This document shows, one piece after another, positions 12,698 to 23,403 of a stretch of DNA of 64,000 nucleotides. Within the stretch, counting starts at the first letter, position 1, and every line of letters starts with the position of its first letter. The DNA comes from Solanum dulcamara (taxonomy: Eukaryota > Streptophyta > Magnoliopsida > Solanales > Solanaceae). Where the stretch lies: assembly GCF_947179165.1 (NCBI RefSeq), contig NC_077248.1:50733232-50797231 (forward strand), in the 5' to 3' direction. Position numbers and translations under genes: made by a program. Under the pieces are notes generated by a model, which worked only from the letters and a program-made list of their open reading frames with translations, searched no databases and had not been told where the DNA came from.

Positions 12698-13388
12698 TTT
12701 TACTCTTCTTGAGATGTCATCTGAAAAAGTATGCAGTGATAAGCGTTCTTGTAATTCTTGTACTTTTGATATTATGGATTCTTACATGTTAGTTTTTTTT
12801 TCAACAAGAAAATCTATATGGGGATTTGGAAGATTTGTTGATAATCTTCTATAAAATAATAACTAAGCTCATGTATGTGGTTAATATGTTTGACTTGAAT
12901 ATTTTCAAATTAAATGCTGAGTTGAATGCAAAGATTGACTCGTTTGACACCCAGCAAAGTAGTGAGGAAGAATAGATGCTTATAGTCCAACTTGAGGAGC
13001 TAAAATTAGAGGGCCAATTATTTGATCATACTTTTATTGATGTTGTCACCGTTGAGAAGAGTACACTAGAGTTATGTAATAAAGTAGATAATATTATGTT
13101 TAAAAACTCTAATATGTGTAAATATGAGGATGTCAATAGCAATACAATGCATGAGTTAGGGCGTATTGAACATCATTCTAATTATTTTTTCACATTATTT
13201 TTAGATGATGAGCTATTAATCGAGCCATTTGAGCATGTGGAAGAGTTTATGGAGGAGGAACAATGTACCTATATTTTTGAATTTATTGTTTCAAAATCGA
13301 AAAATTATATTTCTCGTTTAAGGGCCAAGAGTTGCAACATACAATTTCTATTTCTTGGTTTCTTTATTTTTGTGCCACCGCCTCTTGA
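12573..13388 (+). other. Tat-like internal region, truncated
   Basis: Contains a (TTA)n run at 12656-12697 and then low-complexity sequence with an open frame at 12976-13395 (139 codons, many Glu, Asn and Leu). I recognise no gag, protease or RT motif. The frame is probably chance or leader/gag debris of a non-autonomous element. It ends abruptly at the E1 junction. Confidence 0.35.
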
Positions 13389-13402
13389 AAGATGAACCTG
13401 GG

Positions 13403-13414
13403 GCTCTGATACCA
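13403..13414 (-). other. E1 primer-binding site (tRNA-Met type)
   Basis: gctctgatacca on the plus strand is tggtatcagagc on the minus strand, the usual initiator tRNA-Met complement of plant gypsy elements. It lies 23 bp inside the LTR edge I set, so the LTR may extend somewhat further. Confidence 0.8.
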
Positions 13415-13437
13415 TTTTTTCATCACTCGAATTCGGG

Positions 13438-16080
13438 TGTGATGACACTTGTTTCAACTCAGCGAGACAAGTCAGCCCAAAATCCAAATTTAATAGATAA
13501 AAGCGAAAACAATATAATAGATAAATAATTATGATAATACGTAAGTCTTAAACAACTATAAAAACCCTAAAGAATTGGTTTTCACATGTACAAGCCTCTA
13601 AAACAATATAATTGAAATAAACATAAGTCTCAAAAATACATTTGTCTCTTGAATGGAACAAAAGCATGAAAAGGAGCAAGAGACATCGCCGACATCAAGA
13701 ACTACCTCTCAAATATCTCCAAAAGCCACGGATGAAGAAAAAAGAGAATCTGGATCACTGTCCAGGGTTAGAACCTACACATATATAGTTAGAAAGGGAT
13801 GAATACCACACAATACGGTACCTAGTAAGTAAAATAGTAAACACATCTAAAGCTAAATAGAATGAGTACTCTTGACACCCCAACCGAACCTCCCATAAAT
13901 ACAACCTGCAAGCAGAACAACCCAATCTAATAGCGTATGAACAAATATATTTCATGTAGAAAGTAAATTAAATACACTTCAATAGTCCAACAGATAGTAT
14001 CAATAACACACACACTTCAGTCTCAATAGCTTATAAATAAGGGTAAGTAATCAGATAATCAAGTCAATGCAAATAATGTAATGCGATGAATGCCTAATGT
14101 GATGCTAAAAGAACAACCACGACGTGTTCCACGTCCCACATATATGAAAAATAACAACCATGTGTGTGGCACGTCCTACCATACAATAATATAACAACCA
14201 CAACACATGGAACGTCCCTCGATGCAATAATAATAATAACCACAATGTATGGCATATTTCTCAATGCAATAATAGTAACAGCCACGGCGCATGGCACGTC
14301 CCTCGAATTCTCTTGTTATTCTTTTCCATATCCCTTTAGCCGGAACTATTTCCCTTCGGCGAATTTCATAAAAAATGGGGGGGACCTCAATACATACTCC
14401 AACCCAAATGCAAAAAAGAATAATCACGCGATCGATGGGGAGGGAATGAAGTCCAATATCATATGCAATCCATGTCTCCAAGTAAGCTTCACAATGAGAC
14501 AACAAGGTTAACTCAATTCAATAGGCCAATTCATTGGGTTAATATCTCTTTTATAACTCCAATTAATCAATTCTAAGCACTTTGCATGATTCGTTATCAA
14601 CTCGATACTAATTTCAATCAATTCACATAGCACGTAACAAGAATACACATTCTATGAAGCTTGCGAAAGTTTAGAATTCTACTTGCCTCGATATCGCATC
14701 CAACTACTCCGGAACATGGAATTTTTCCTTCTATCGCCGCTCCAAATCGTAGGAATCTAATCAAATATGAATTTCCAATCAAATTACAGAACTAATGACA
14801 CCCAAATCATAAATTTCAAAATTGGGCTGAAACTGACCCAAAATACCCAATTTAAAAAACAAATAGTAAATTCAAAAAAAATTACATGGAAATGATCCCT
14901 GAGGTATATGGAATCTATTGGTGAACGAAATCTCATTTGGAATTGAAATGAGTTCAAAATCATCCAAACTTTAAAACCCATGTTCTTGAAAAATTCCAAA
15001 TTTTCTCAATTGAAAACTCCAAATTCAAGCCAAAATCTGTGAATAATTAATGGGTAATGAAGAATTCATGTTTAAAGGACTTACCCAGCCAATAACTATC
15101 GAAAATCCTTCAAAAATAATTCCTTCCGATCTCTCTAAGGTCCAAAAATGTTGGAATGAGGTTTAAAATTTGATTTAGGAAAATAAACACTATTCAGGCC
15201 AAAAATACCTTCCCGATTGCGGATAACTTACTCTGCGAACCTGAAGGGTAACATTCTCTCTCTTTGCGAATACGGCAAATGCCTCACAAAATTGGAGGTC
15301 AGGGGTCAAAGTCCTTCGGAAAGAGGTAAAGCATCTATGAACGCGAAGGCCAAATCCATAGCCTTCGGCGATTGCGGATAAGCTTCCCCGAGCGTGAAGA
15401 ATCCTGCACTAGACTTCAGATATCAGTAATTCAACACTTAGATAAATCTCGGTTTGGACCCTCGGGATTTTTTTGAAACCCCGTGTTCACAAAGCATATA
15501 TGCAATCCTACTATATTTGATGTTTCAGACTCAATGAAACCATCGAAATTCGAATTTGAGGTTTCCTTGACCCGGAATCCGATAAGTCACAACTGAGCTA
15601 ATTTTAAGCCTCTAAAACACAAATCATGTTCTGAACCTTCAAAAATTCAACCAAGGCCACCTGTAGACCAAAAATCATCCACCGAATCCAACGGAATCGT
15701 CGAAATTCAATTTCGAGTATTGAATCCTCAAATGTTGACCAAAGTCAACCCTATGCTTAAAATTTTAAGAATTCTCAACTCAACACCTCAAATCTTCGTT
15801 ACAATCTCAATTTTGCTTCTGTCAACTCCCCTAGAACAAATTTTATATTCCAGAGCTGTTGAAATTGACGGAATTCTATTTTGAGACTCGTAACTCCGGT
15901 TGGTCCCGAATACCACTTTTAAACACATTTAAGCCTTTAAACTCAAAAACTCCCTAAAGCTCACTTTTTCATAGAAGTTTCCAAAACCAATCTCCAACAT
16001 AGATTAGAAATGACTTGGGACAACTATCGGAAGTGGTAAAATAGTTAGTTTTCAAAAATTTCCAAAAATGACCTTTAGGG
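13438..16080 (-). repeat. E1 5' LTR
   Basis: Direct-repeat partner of 3521-6188. It shares the same opening (tgtgat...gacaagtca), the same mid-region arrays and the same closing 'aaaaatgacctttagggtc'. The last few bases (attaca in the other copy) are missing at the junction with plus-strand gypsy sequence that begins 'gtccatccagt'. Confidence 0.85.
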
Positions 16081-16372
16081 TCCATCCAGTATTCTATGTG
16101 TCCATGCTGAAGAAGTATCATGGGAATGGAGATTATATCATTAAGTGGGACTCAATTTTTCTAGACAAAGACCTTCAATATGAGGAAGAGCAGTAGCATT
16201 CCTAGATTGTGATGTACAAAAGTTGAGGACCAAAGAAATTAAGTCCGAGAAAGTTCAATGGAAGCATCGTCCAGTTTAAAAATATTTTTGGGAAGCTAAA
16301 AAGGACATGCGAGACAAGTATTCCCAACTATTCATCGAATCAGGTACCACTTTATCTTTACCTTATCCCTAT
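16080..16372 (+). pseudogene. E0 pol C-terminus (chromodomain region)
   Basis: Plus-strand frame starting HPVFYVSMLKKYHGNG, followed by WDSIFLDKDLQYEEE and a decayed LDR..KLR-like stretch. This is the integrase C-terminal/chromodomain end seen in the other gypsy copies here. In-frame stops occur after YEEEQ. It starts exactly where the E1 LTR stops, and it probably belongs to the same element as 1800-3515, with the integrase core lost. Confidence 0.65.
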
Positions 16373-16422
16373 TTTTCCTAGTTGATCACTCGGGGATGAG
16401 TGTTGGATAAATTGATATCTAT

Positions 16423-18250
16423 TGTAATGACATATCTCCGTCGTTATGGATAAGACAATGGGGAAGAAAATCGGACGAGAAAATAACCGGTTAGTGACTT
16501 GGAATTTTGCAGCTTAGGCTAGACTTGGATGAAATTTCAGTCATGTGAGGTATAGGGTAATCGAAAAATGGGTGTGGGATCAAATTGTTAGTTTGATCAT
16601 TTGAGTTGATAGCCAAGATGATACGTAGAATTTATGAAATCATATTCGTGCGAGTAGAACTCTCGAAATTGAACTTGGCGTGAAGTATATATGTTACAAA
16701 TGTCATGGGATGAGGGTGTGTTGCAAAATGGGAGACCCAGGGACTCAATACGGAGAATCTATCTTCGTTCATCCCGCCAGAACGGGATTAATCCATCTAG
16801 GGTGGGGTCGCTACAGCGGGGTGGTCCTGCTATGGAGGGACAGTCACAAATAAAATTGGGAAAAATTCCCAAAACTATTTTTAGTCATCCCAGTTCATTC
16901 TTATTAAAGACCAGAAATGACCTAGAGCGATTTATTACAATTTTCTACCATATGTTTTTGCGAAAGGTAAGTTAATCACTCCCTTAACTTGTACTTTGAT
17001 TCTTAGAATCTAGAATCATAGTTGATCATCATTTGGGGAGGGTTTTGGCCTTAGATTAATGGTGAGAAAAGCCCTAATTGGCATTAGGATCATGGGTTTG
17101 TCCAAAGTTGGGGAATTTTTTATAATTCAAATAGAGTAGACCATTTTATTGGTCCTTTGTATTATGTGTGTCTCTTTTTAGACCAAGAACAAGCAGAGAG
17201 AATTCGAAAAGGGAAAGCTCCAGTAGTTTAGAGTTCCAAGGGCTTGATTTCGAGGTAGGTGATGATTTATCTTCCTGTACATATTATATGTGCTTGATAA
17301 TTACTTCATTGTATGCATATATGTATGTAAATAGGGAAAGATAAAATGAACCATGCAAAATGACTATTATTGAATATGGTTTGCGATGAACCTATTCTTG
17401 GTAGATATGACTATTGAACTATTCACTGTATTTGTGATTGATTGTGTATGCTTGGACCGGGTGTCACCTTCCAATACATAACTGAATCTGGTGTCACATT
17501 CCGACACGTAATTAGATTGGGTTCCACATTCCGACACAGTCTTAGATCGAGTGTCATGTTCCGACAGACTAACAGGTGAATGCAGGTTCCATTAGAGAAC
17601 CCTTCTTGACTATATATTGAGACTGAGACTGTTATCCTATGTATATGTATAGGTACTGTTCATGAAATGATAATTGGTAAGGTGTTCTATATATGTGTGT
17701 GTTACTGTGTTGTAGTTAATTGACCATATCTCATTTACTGAAATAGCCGCGTGATTCTTTCAGTACAGTGTTGTTTTGCGTACTGATACTGCACTTGCTC
17801 TTTCTTTGTTGAGTATAGGGCATCTTCAGGAGGCTATTGAGAGACCTCTCATAGAAGACCGTTAATTTGCCAGAGTTCAAGGGTGAGTCAGTTCTTTCAG
17901 GCTACCATGGACTCATCTCTATCTTGGTCCTTCTTTCATGACTTAGACTTTTAAACATTGTTATTTTTATGACTTTCGGGGTTGCATCCCCTTTCTTTAG
18001 ACATGTTGGTAGTTAGAAGTTTTGATACAATAACTTTCAGTTCGTAGGTATTAAATTTCCGCATGTTTTGGGTTGATTGATTAGACTTTCTGAGTTTATG
18101 GGAACTCCGTCCTGATTTCGTTATTGAAACCTGCTTCTGCAACTTTAAGTGCCTTGTCTCTTATAAATATGTTGAGTTTTGGGCGTAGTATCGATTCTCC
18201 CACCGGAGAATTAGTGTGGGTGTCAATCACAATGGGTCAGAATCGTGGCA
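16423..18250 (+). repeat. E0 3' LTR (or unrelated LTR following the chromodomain)
   Basis: Starts tgtaatgacata after a 'ggggatgagtgttggataa' tract and appears to end near gtggca at 18250, where gene-like sequence begins; about 1.83 kb. It contains a 30-bp tandem array (17459-17577). It does not obviously match the LTR fragment at 780-1799, which weakens the idea that both halves are one element. No host gene is seen inside. Confidence 0.55.
17459..17577 (+). repeat. Four-unit ~30-bp minisatellite in LTR
   Basis: Units share 'ggtgtcacattccgacac' with variable spacers of about 12 bp. The repeated word is itself partly symmetric (gtgtc/gacac). Confidence 0.75.
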
Positions 18251-18601
18251 TGGGATATGTTGTGACTACGGATAAGGAGCAAGGATGCTTGGGCCTTCAA
18301 AAGTGTAAATGACAAAATATGGCCCTTCTCTATTGGTTATATCCACAAAGGTCATAACTCTTTTGCTAAACATTATCCTTGAATGCAGAAGAATCCACCA
18401 ATAAAGCACAATCTTAGGATTCAAAATCAGGTGTCCAATCTACTAGCTAAACAAAGAGCACGGATGGAGACAGAAGAAGTTTTTGTTAAATGGACAAGCC
18501 CGCCTTTCATTATCCAGCAAGCACTGGAAACTTATAAGGGAGCAAATAGTTTTGTTAGGCCTGACAAGTCCCGTAGTACTATGAATTGTACTGTAACATA
18601 A
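18251..18601 (+). pseudogene. Unrecognised gene-like fragment
   Basis: I do not recognise this. A frame with a possible intron boundary (…ccttgaatgcag, ending near 18387) leads into 72 codons at 18383-18601 rich in Lys, Gln and Ser with no low-complexity bias, ending in a stop and followed by an AT-rich tail. Codon use and composition look more gene-like than the flanking LTR. No domain is evident. It may be the last exon of a host gene cut off upstream by the LTR, or a captured fragment. It could equally be chance. Confidence 0.25.
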
Positions 18602-18809
18602 GCAACACTACTACTAATAGCACTAATTATAGTAGTAATTGTAGCCAACTATTTTGTATGTAGGCATATTATATATTTAATAATTTATTCACTCTTTCAC
18701 AAAAAATATATATATAATTTTTTTTATAGCTTCAAGATCATGATTTTGATGCTCGGGGTGAAGGAATGCGCTGGATGCCATTCTCAAGAAAACAGTGACA
18801 ATAATGAAC

Positions 18810-19430
18810 AATCAGTTAGTAAATTTATTGACAATTACGAACCAGAAATTAATTTTTTCTACTAAAATTACTAACGTAATTTAGAAAAATAAATAACACT
18901 ACTTACTAACGAATTTAAAATTTGTTGGTAAATTACAAACATAACTTTTCCGTTACTAAAATTGCTAATTGATTACCAATGAATCTTGAAAAATCTACTA
19001 TATATCAAATTCGTCAATCAAGTTATTATCTGTTAGTACAGTTGCTAACAAATACAAACAATGTTTCTTCTTCGTTCCTATGGTTACTAACAGATTACCA
19101 GAATTGAATAACGAAGAACCAAATTTACAAACTCCTTTTTGTTCATTAGTAAAGGTACTAATGGTATACCTGAATAAGATTGGTTAGTGAATTTACCAAC
19201 GGAAATATCAAGTTCAAAAATTACCATGAACATGTTTGTGTATTTACCAATCATTTCTTAGTTGGTAATTTTACCTAAAGTTTAAATTGATTGGTAAAAT
19301 TTACCACCGAGCCTTTTAGCAACGGATCAAATATCAATTAATATAAAGTTGGTAATTCAATTTTTCAACCGATTTGATCAATTTACGAACAATTTTTTAT
19401 TGGTAATTTAGATTTCTTACGTATAAACCC
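18810..19430. mobile_element. Non-autonomous DNA-transposon-like block of TTGGTAA/TTACCAA motifs
   Basis: About 620 bp in which short related words recur on both strands: ttggtaa near 18922, 19262, 19291, 19347 and 19399, and ttaccaa or near forms near 18973, 19197, 19234 and 19303, with ttagtaa/ttactaa variants between. No coding capacity. Dense subterminal motifs of this kind are found in CACTA- and Mutator-type elements. I cannot define terminal inverted repeats, so class and ends are open. Confidence 0.4.
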
Positions 19431-20936
19431 ACACCACACTGCACTCATCCGCATTGCCCTATTGCCCATCGCTAGCTAACTAGTGTTCGAAACCAAATTC
19501 AATGAGACAATGACAGCAAGTTGTTATGTTGAATTCAACATTGACTCCAACATAAAACGACGCTGCTGGTGGAGGAATTTACCAATATTGAAATTCTTGA
19601 GTCCTTTAATTTTATTTTTTAGTTTTTTCCCATAAATATACTTTTTGAGTCTTAACCACTACCTAACAGGCAAATAGTAAGGTTAGAAAAGGACATTTTC
19701 TTTTTGAGTTTCTTACACGTCTCAAACGACCTCTCTTTTTTGACTTTCTAGCAATCATAATCATAACCACCTTCTAGTAGTGTTACTTCTCTTTTACTTG
19801 AAAACCAAACAAAATCTCCTTTGAAATAGTAACTGTATTGTATTCTTGCCCTACCAAAAATTCTGAGCCCTCTTGCTTCTGACACATTCCACACCTTAAA
19901 TTCTTCATTTTCAGAAACAACCAACATGATATTGGACAGAAAACTTAAGAAAAAAGAAACATATAAGATACTTCGCAAGGGTGAGTGAGATAATATATAA
20001 TCGTAATACATTTTTGGTATGTTTTGTATCGAGGATTTTTATTTTCCAAAAACATGTTTTCCAATTTTCTCGATTGATCAAAATATTTTGGAAAATAAAT
20101 TCATTTAAAATGAGAAAAATAATTACTTTTTCACTAGAATTAGAGAAAATAAATTTTATAAATGACACTCAAATTCAGTGTCTTCCCCCTATCTGGCCTC
20201 CAACACCTGTCCCCTATCCTTGACCATTCCACCATCACCACCCATAAACCCCGACTCCCATCTCCATCTTCATCTCTATTTCCATCTCACCTCATAGTAT
20301 TTTAATAGATTATATAAAAGTATTTTTAAGATAATATTTTTTTGTTTGCCTATTAAATATTAGTAAAAAATAAATAAAAGATTCACTTATTTTCTATACC
20401 AAACAAACACTTCATCTTTTATACTATTAAATACACTAGTAGTATAAGAAAAAACTTTTACATGGTCAATATATATTTTTAAAACTTAAATGCATAACAA
20501 ACCCAACAGCAAGATAGTGATCTAATAACCATCTCCCTTATCCTTAACAGTCAGAATCGAACCTTAACAAAAGTAGAGGAGACTAACAACCAGAAAAGCA
20601 TGAAGGAGGATTAATCCAAACTCTACTGCCAAATTAAATGCAATTATAGTGTCTTTTTTAATTTGTTTATTCTATTTTTTTAAATCTGTTTAACCTATAA
20701 TTTTTTTTTTTTTAACTCTTTAGTTTCAATTTTTCACCTAACATGTTTAACACAACAAAATTAAATGACATTTTGATGTATTCTACATATATTTAATTTA
20801 AAACTACAATATTTTCAAAAGTCTATGTTTTGCATTCTAAAAGTTCCTGTCAAATCAAAATCAAGATAAATAAATTAAAACGAAAGGAGTACTAAATAAT
20901 TACTCATCTACTTCAAAATATCAAATTTGACCTTTC
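19431..20936. other. Intergenic region upstream of the metalloproteinase gene
   Basis: AT-rich, without convincing coding frames. It contains a possible MITE at about 20009-20410 and poly-T/poly-A runs. Distal regulatory sites of the downstream gene would lie here, but none can be assigned by eye. Confidence 0.5.
20009..20410. mobile_element. Possible MITE
   Basis: Left edge 'catttttggtatgttttg' and right edge 'ctataccaaacaaacac' are imperfect inverted complements around ggtat/atacc. The interior is AT-rich with 'gaaaat' words and no frame, as in Solanaceae MITEs. No target duplication was confirmed. Confidence 0.3.
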
Positions 20937-20937
20937 C

Positions 20938-20945
20938 TTTATAAC
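20938..20945 (+). promoter_or_regulatory. Possible TATA box of the metalloproteinase gene
   Basis: tttataac, 42-49 bp before the start codon, with CT-rich leader and 'cacaattcact' just before ATG. This would give a very short 5' leader. Weak match. Confidence 0.3.
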
Positions 20946-20986
20946 AAAGCTTCTTCTCCCATAACTCAATTTCCTCACAATTCACT

Positions 20987-23037
20987 ATGTCTTTCTTCTT
21001 TTCTCTCTTCCTTGTGTCCTTTCTCTTCTCCTCTCCATGTCTTTCTACTACAACAACGCCATTTTTTTCCTCTAAAGTTATTAATCCCACGAATTATCAT
21101 AAAATTCAAGGTTATACATGGCAAGAATTTAAAAAGTTTGTGGATGCTAGTAAAGGCAACAAAATCAATGGGATTTCTGAGCTCAAGAAGTATTTCCATC
21201 GATTCGGGTATTTGAAGATGGATAGCATGATTTTTACAGATTTATTTGATGATCACTTAGAGCATGCTTTGATTAAATATCAAGAAAAGTTGGGCCTTTC
21301 AGTCACTGGAAAACTTGATGAATATACAGTTTCTCATATTATTTCACCTAGATGTGGTGTATCCGATTCTGCCCTTAAGTTATTTAAGCATGTAAAGAGA
21401 AAATACTCATTTTTCACAGGCAAGCCAAGATGGTCTAGAAGTATACCAATAACGTTAACTTATGCATTCTCTACGGAGAATGTAATAAATTCATTGAGCA
21501 TGTCCGAGATAAAGGATGCTTTTCAACGTGCGTTCAACCATTGGGCATCGGTAATATTAAAATGTCTGACCATTTCATTTAAAAGTTTAAGTTATTACAA
21601 ATTTTTTCATATAACCCACTATTAAAAACAAGAATTCATAAACTTAAAAGTTAAATTATACTTAAATATCCTTTTTTATATTATTTTAAATCACCGATTA
21701 GGGAATATATATATATATATATATAGTTATATATATATATATATAGTTATAGTTATATATATATATAGTTATATCTCAATGCACAATATCATTTGAAGTT
21801 TGTTGAACACCATACTACCCTCCTCCTTTTAATTGAGCTATAAATTGCATCATAGTCCTCATAAATTGTTATTGCAATTTTCTCCAAAGGATGACTATGA
21901 GCCCGTTTGGATGAGCTTAAAAAAGTAACTTTTATGTATGAATTGCTTTTAGAACTTTAAAGTGCTGAAAGTTATTTTTATAAATAAGCAGTTGAGTGTT
22001 TGGATAAAAGTGCTTAAATGAGGAAAATTATGTGAATTTTAGGGTTAAATGAATAAAAAAGGTAGTTTGGGAATTTAGTTAAAATATAAGGGATATAAAA
22101 GTAATTTCCATGGTCAAAGAAAATGACTTTAAGTACTTAGAAAAAAAAGTTAGGAATCCTAACTTTTCATTTTTGTCTGACTTTAAGAACTTTCTGGCTT
22201 AAAGTTAGCATTAGGCAAACACATCCAAAAGCTGAAAAGGAGCCAATCCAAACGGGCTCTATATTTCATGAATATGTTGGGTCGTTGCTTCATGAAGTGC
22301 TATTGTATCGTGAAGGATCTAAACAGCTGTTTTCCATGAGTTGAACATGTGAAAATATTCTTCTTTTTTGTTTTTTTTGTTTTTTGTGGCTATAGAGGTG
22401 AAATTTGAACATTTAAGTTCCTGCTCGTATGCCATATTGAATTACATGACTATAACTGCTTCATTTAAAAGTCTTATAAGTTGTTGGAAAATATATTACC
22501 TTTTTAATTTACTTAATTGTATTATGTCTTTAACAGGTAATACCGGTTACATTCTTGGAAAGCAACGATTATGGATGTGCAGATATTAAGATAGGATTTT
22601 ACAAAGGTGATCATGGAGATGGAGAGCCATTTGATGGGGTTCTAGGGATTTTAGCTCATGCATTTTCACCAGAAACTGGTAGGTTCCACCTTGACGCGGC
22701 GGAGACATGGGCAGTGGACTTTGAAAGAGAGAAATCGGATGTGGCTATTGATTTGGAATCAGTAGCTACACATGAGATTGGACATTTGTTAGGATTGGCA
22801 CACACTTCAGTTCAAGAAGCAGTGATGTTCCCTAGCTTAAAACCAAGAGAAAAGAAAGTGGATTTGAAAATGGATGATATTAAGGGAATACAAGCTCTTT
22901 ATGGTTCAAACCCTAATTTTAGTTATAAAGCTCTTTCAGAATCGGATACTTCAACAAACAATGGAGCTACTTTGAAGAAGCGACAATTAACATGCTATAG
23001 TTTTATTTTGGTCTTAATCGTGTGGATGTCAATGTAA
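20987..23037 (+). CDS. Plant matrix metalloproteinase (M10A matrixin), two exons
   Basis: Secreted zinc endopeptidase acting at the cell surface/apoplast. The coding sequence is the join 20987-21550 plus 22537-23037, 354 codons, with GT-AG boundaries in phase 0. Exon 1 holds a signal peptide (about residues 1-22), a peptidoglycan-binding-like propeptide (about 42-118) and the cysteine switch PRCGVSD (121-127, Cys123 keeps the zymogen latent). The start of the catalytic domain (about 145 on) follows. Exon 2 holds the metal-binding loop GDHGDGEPFDG, the zinc site HEIGHLLGLAH (His267, Glu268, His271, His277) and the Met-turn Met285. The C-terminus (about 339-354) is hydrophobic after a small-residue stretch, consistent with GPI anchoring. 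All key residues are present and length is normal for plant MMPs. There is no hemopexin domain, as usual in plants. Many plant MMP genes have no intron, so the 986-bp intron is notable. A one-exon reading of exon 1 would stop at 21625 without a zinc site, so splicing is required. Confidence 0.93.
21704..21774. repeat. Interrupted (AT)n microsatellite in intron
   Basis: Runs of atatat separated by three or four 'agtt' interruptions. Probably polymorphic in length. Confidence 0.9.
21899..22259. mobile_element. MITE in the metalloproteinase intron
   Basis: 361 bp with perfect 14-bp terminal inverted repeats: gagcccgtttggat at the left and atccaaacgggctc at the right. Non-coding, AT-rich interior. 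Flanking tat on both sides may be a 3-bp target duplication, so a PIF/Harbinger-type origin is possible, but hAT-type MITEs with similar 'cccgtttggat' ends also exist. Confidence 0.8.
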
Positions 23038-23227
23038 ATATAAACTATGTAGTTTCTATACAAAATTCTTTTGGTCATGGTCATGTAAGCAATTGACTTT
23101 TGACCATTTTTTCCTTAGTTTGGAGTCCATAATATGGACGGTCTTAAAGGAATTTGCATTAGAGAAATCATAGCATCTAGAAAGTACCATAATTGCTTGT
23201 TATTTAAGTCGAAATTATTGTTCCCCT

Positions 23228-23296
<69 letters not shown>

Positions 23297-23403
23297 ACGA
23301 AAAAAATGATTTATTTGATCTTTTTTTTCTTTGAATCCAGATGTCATGATACAAATTACCTAATGCATGATATATCAGGCTAACTAAAACACTATAATCA
23401 AAT
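23038..23403. other. 3' flank of metalloproteinase gene
   Basis: The 3' UTR and polyadenylation site must lie here. I see no canonical aataaa in the first 150 bp. It also contains the (TA)n tract. It ends where LTR-A begins. Confidence 0.5.
23230..23293. repeat. (TA)n microsatellite, 64 bp
   Basis: Uninterrupted alternating AT run, about 190 bp after the metalloproteinase stop codon. Apparent open frames across it encode only Tyr-Ile repeats and are not genes. Confidence 0.97.

Larger units (their letters stand above)
11057..13388 (+). mobile_element. Tat/Ogre-like LTR retrotransposon fragment
   Basis: A plus-strand LTR followed by a characteristic primer-binding site and part of an internal region. 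The end of the LTR carries 'ctctgtgggatcgacccc' (about 12460-12480) and 'gaagtatacttgaacgttatca', wording typical of plant Tat-lineage LTR ends. Only one LTR is present, so the element is truncated. The two junctions with E1 share similar words (11044-11060 and 13374-13388, both gccacc...ctcttga), which may be a degraded target duplication or microhomology. Confidence 0.65.
3521..16080 (-). mobile_element. E1: chromovirus-type Ty3/gypsy retrotransposon, disrupted
   Basis: Two long direct repeats (3521-6188 and 13438-16080) flank minus-strand PR, RT, RNase H, integrase and chromodomain sequence, in the pol order that defines Ty3/gypsy. A tRNA-Met-type primer-binding site lies next to the upstream LTR. 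A LINE is inserted between PR and RT, and a Tat-like fragment replaces gag. The element lies in plus-strand gypsy debris (E0) on both sides. No target duplication is visible, and the outer edge of the 5' LTR lacks a few terminal bases. Confidence 0.85.
21551..22536 (+). other. Metalloproteinase intron
   Basis: Starts gtaata and ends taacag. The sequence ggtaata occurs at both splice junctions (21550-21556 and 22536-22542), a 7-bp direct repeat. A 13-bp direct repeat (ttcatttaaaagt) also lies near each end (21574-21586 and 22460-22472). The interior holds an AT microsatellite and a MITE. Confidence 0.88.

Noticed and set aside
14094..14511. Overlapping open frames on both strands (67-115 codons) in the E1 5' LTR
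   Set aside because: The region is LTR with simple 'aataataac...cac' repeats; the same area in the 3' LTR (4204-4511) keeps no frame.
16691..16975. 94-codon open frame
   Set aside because: Lies wholly inside an LTR, has no domain, and matches nothing expected of gag or pol.
23115..23354. Open frames of Tyr-Ile repeats on both strands
   Set aside because: Produced by the (TA)n microsatellite.
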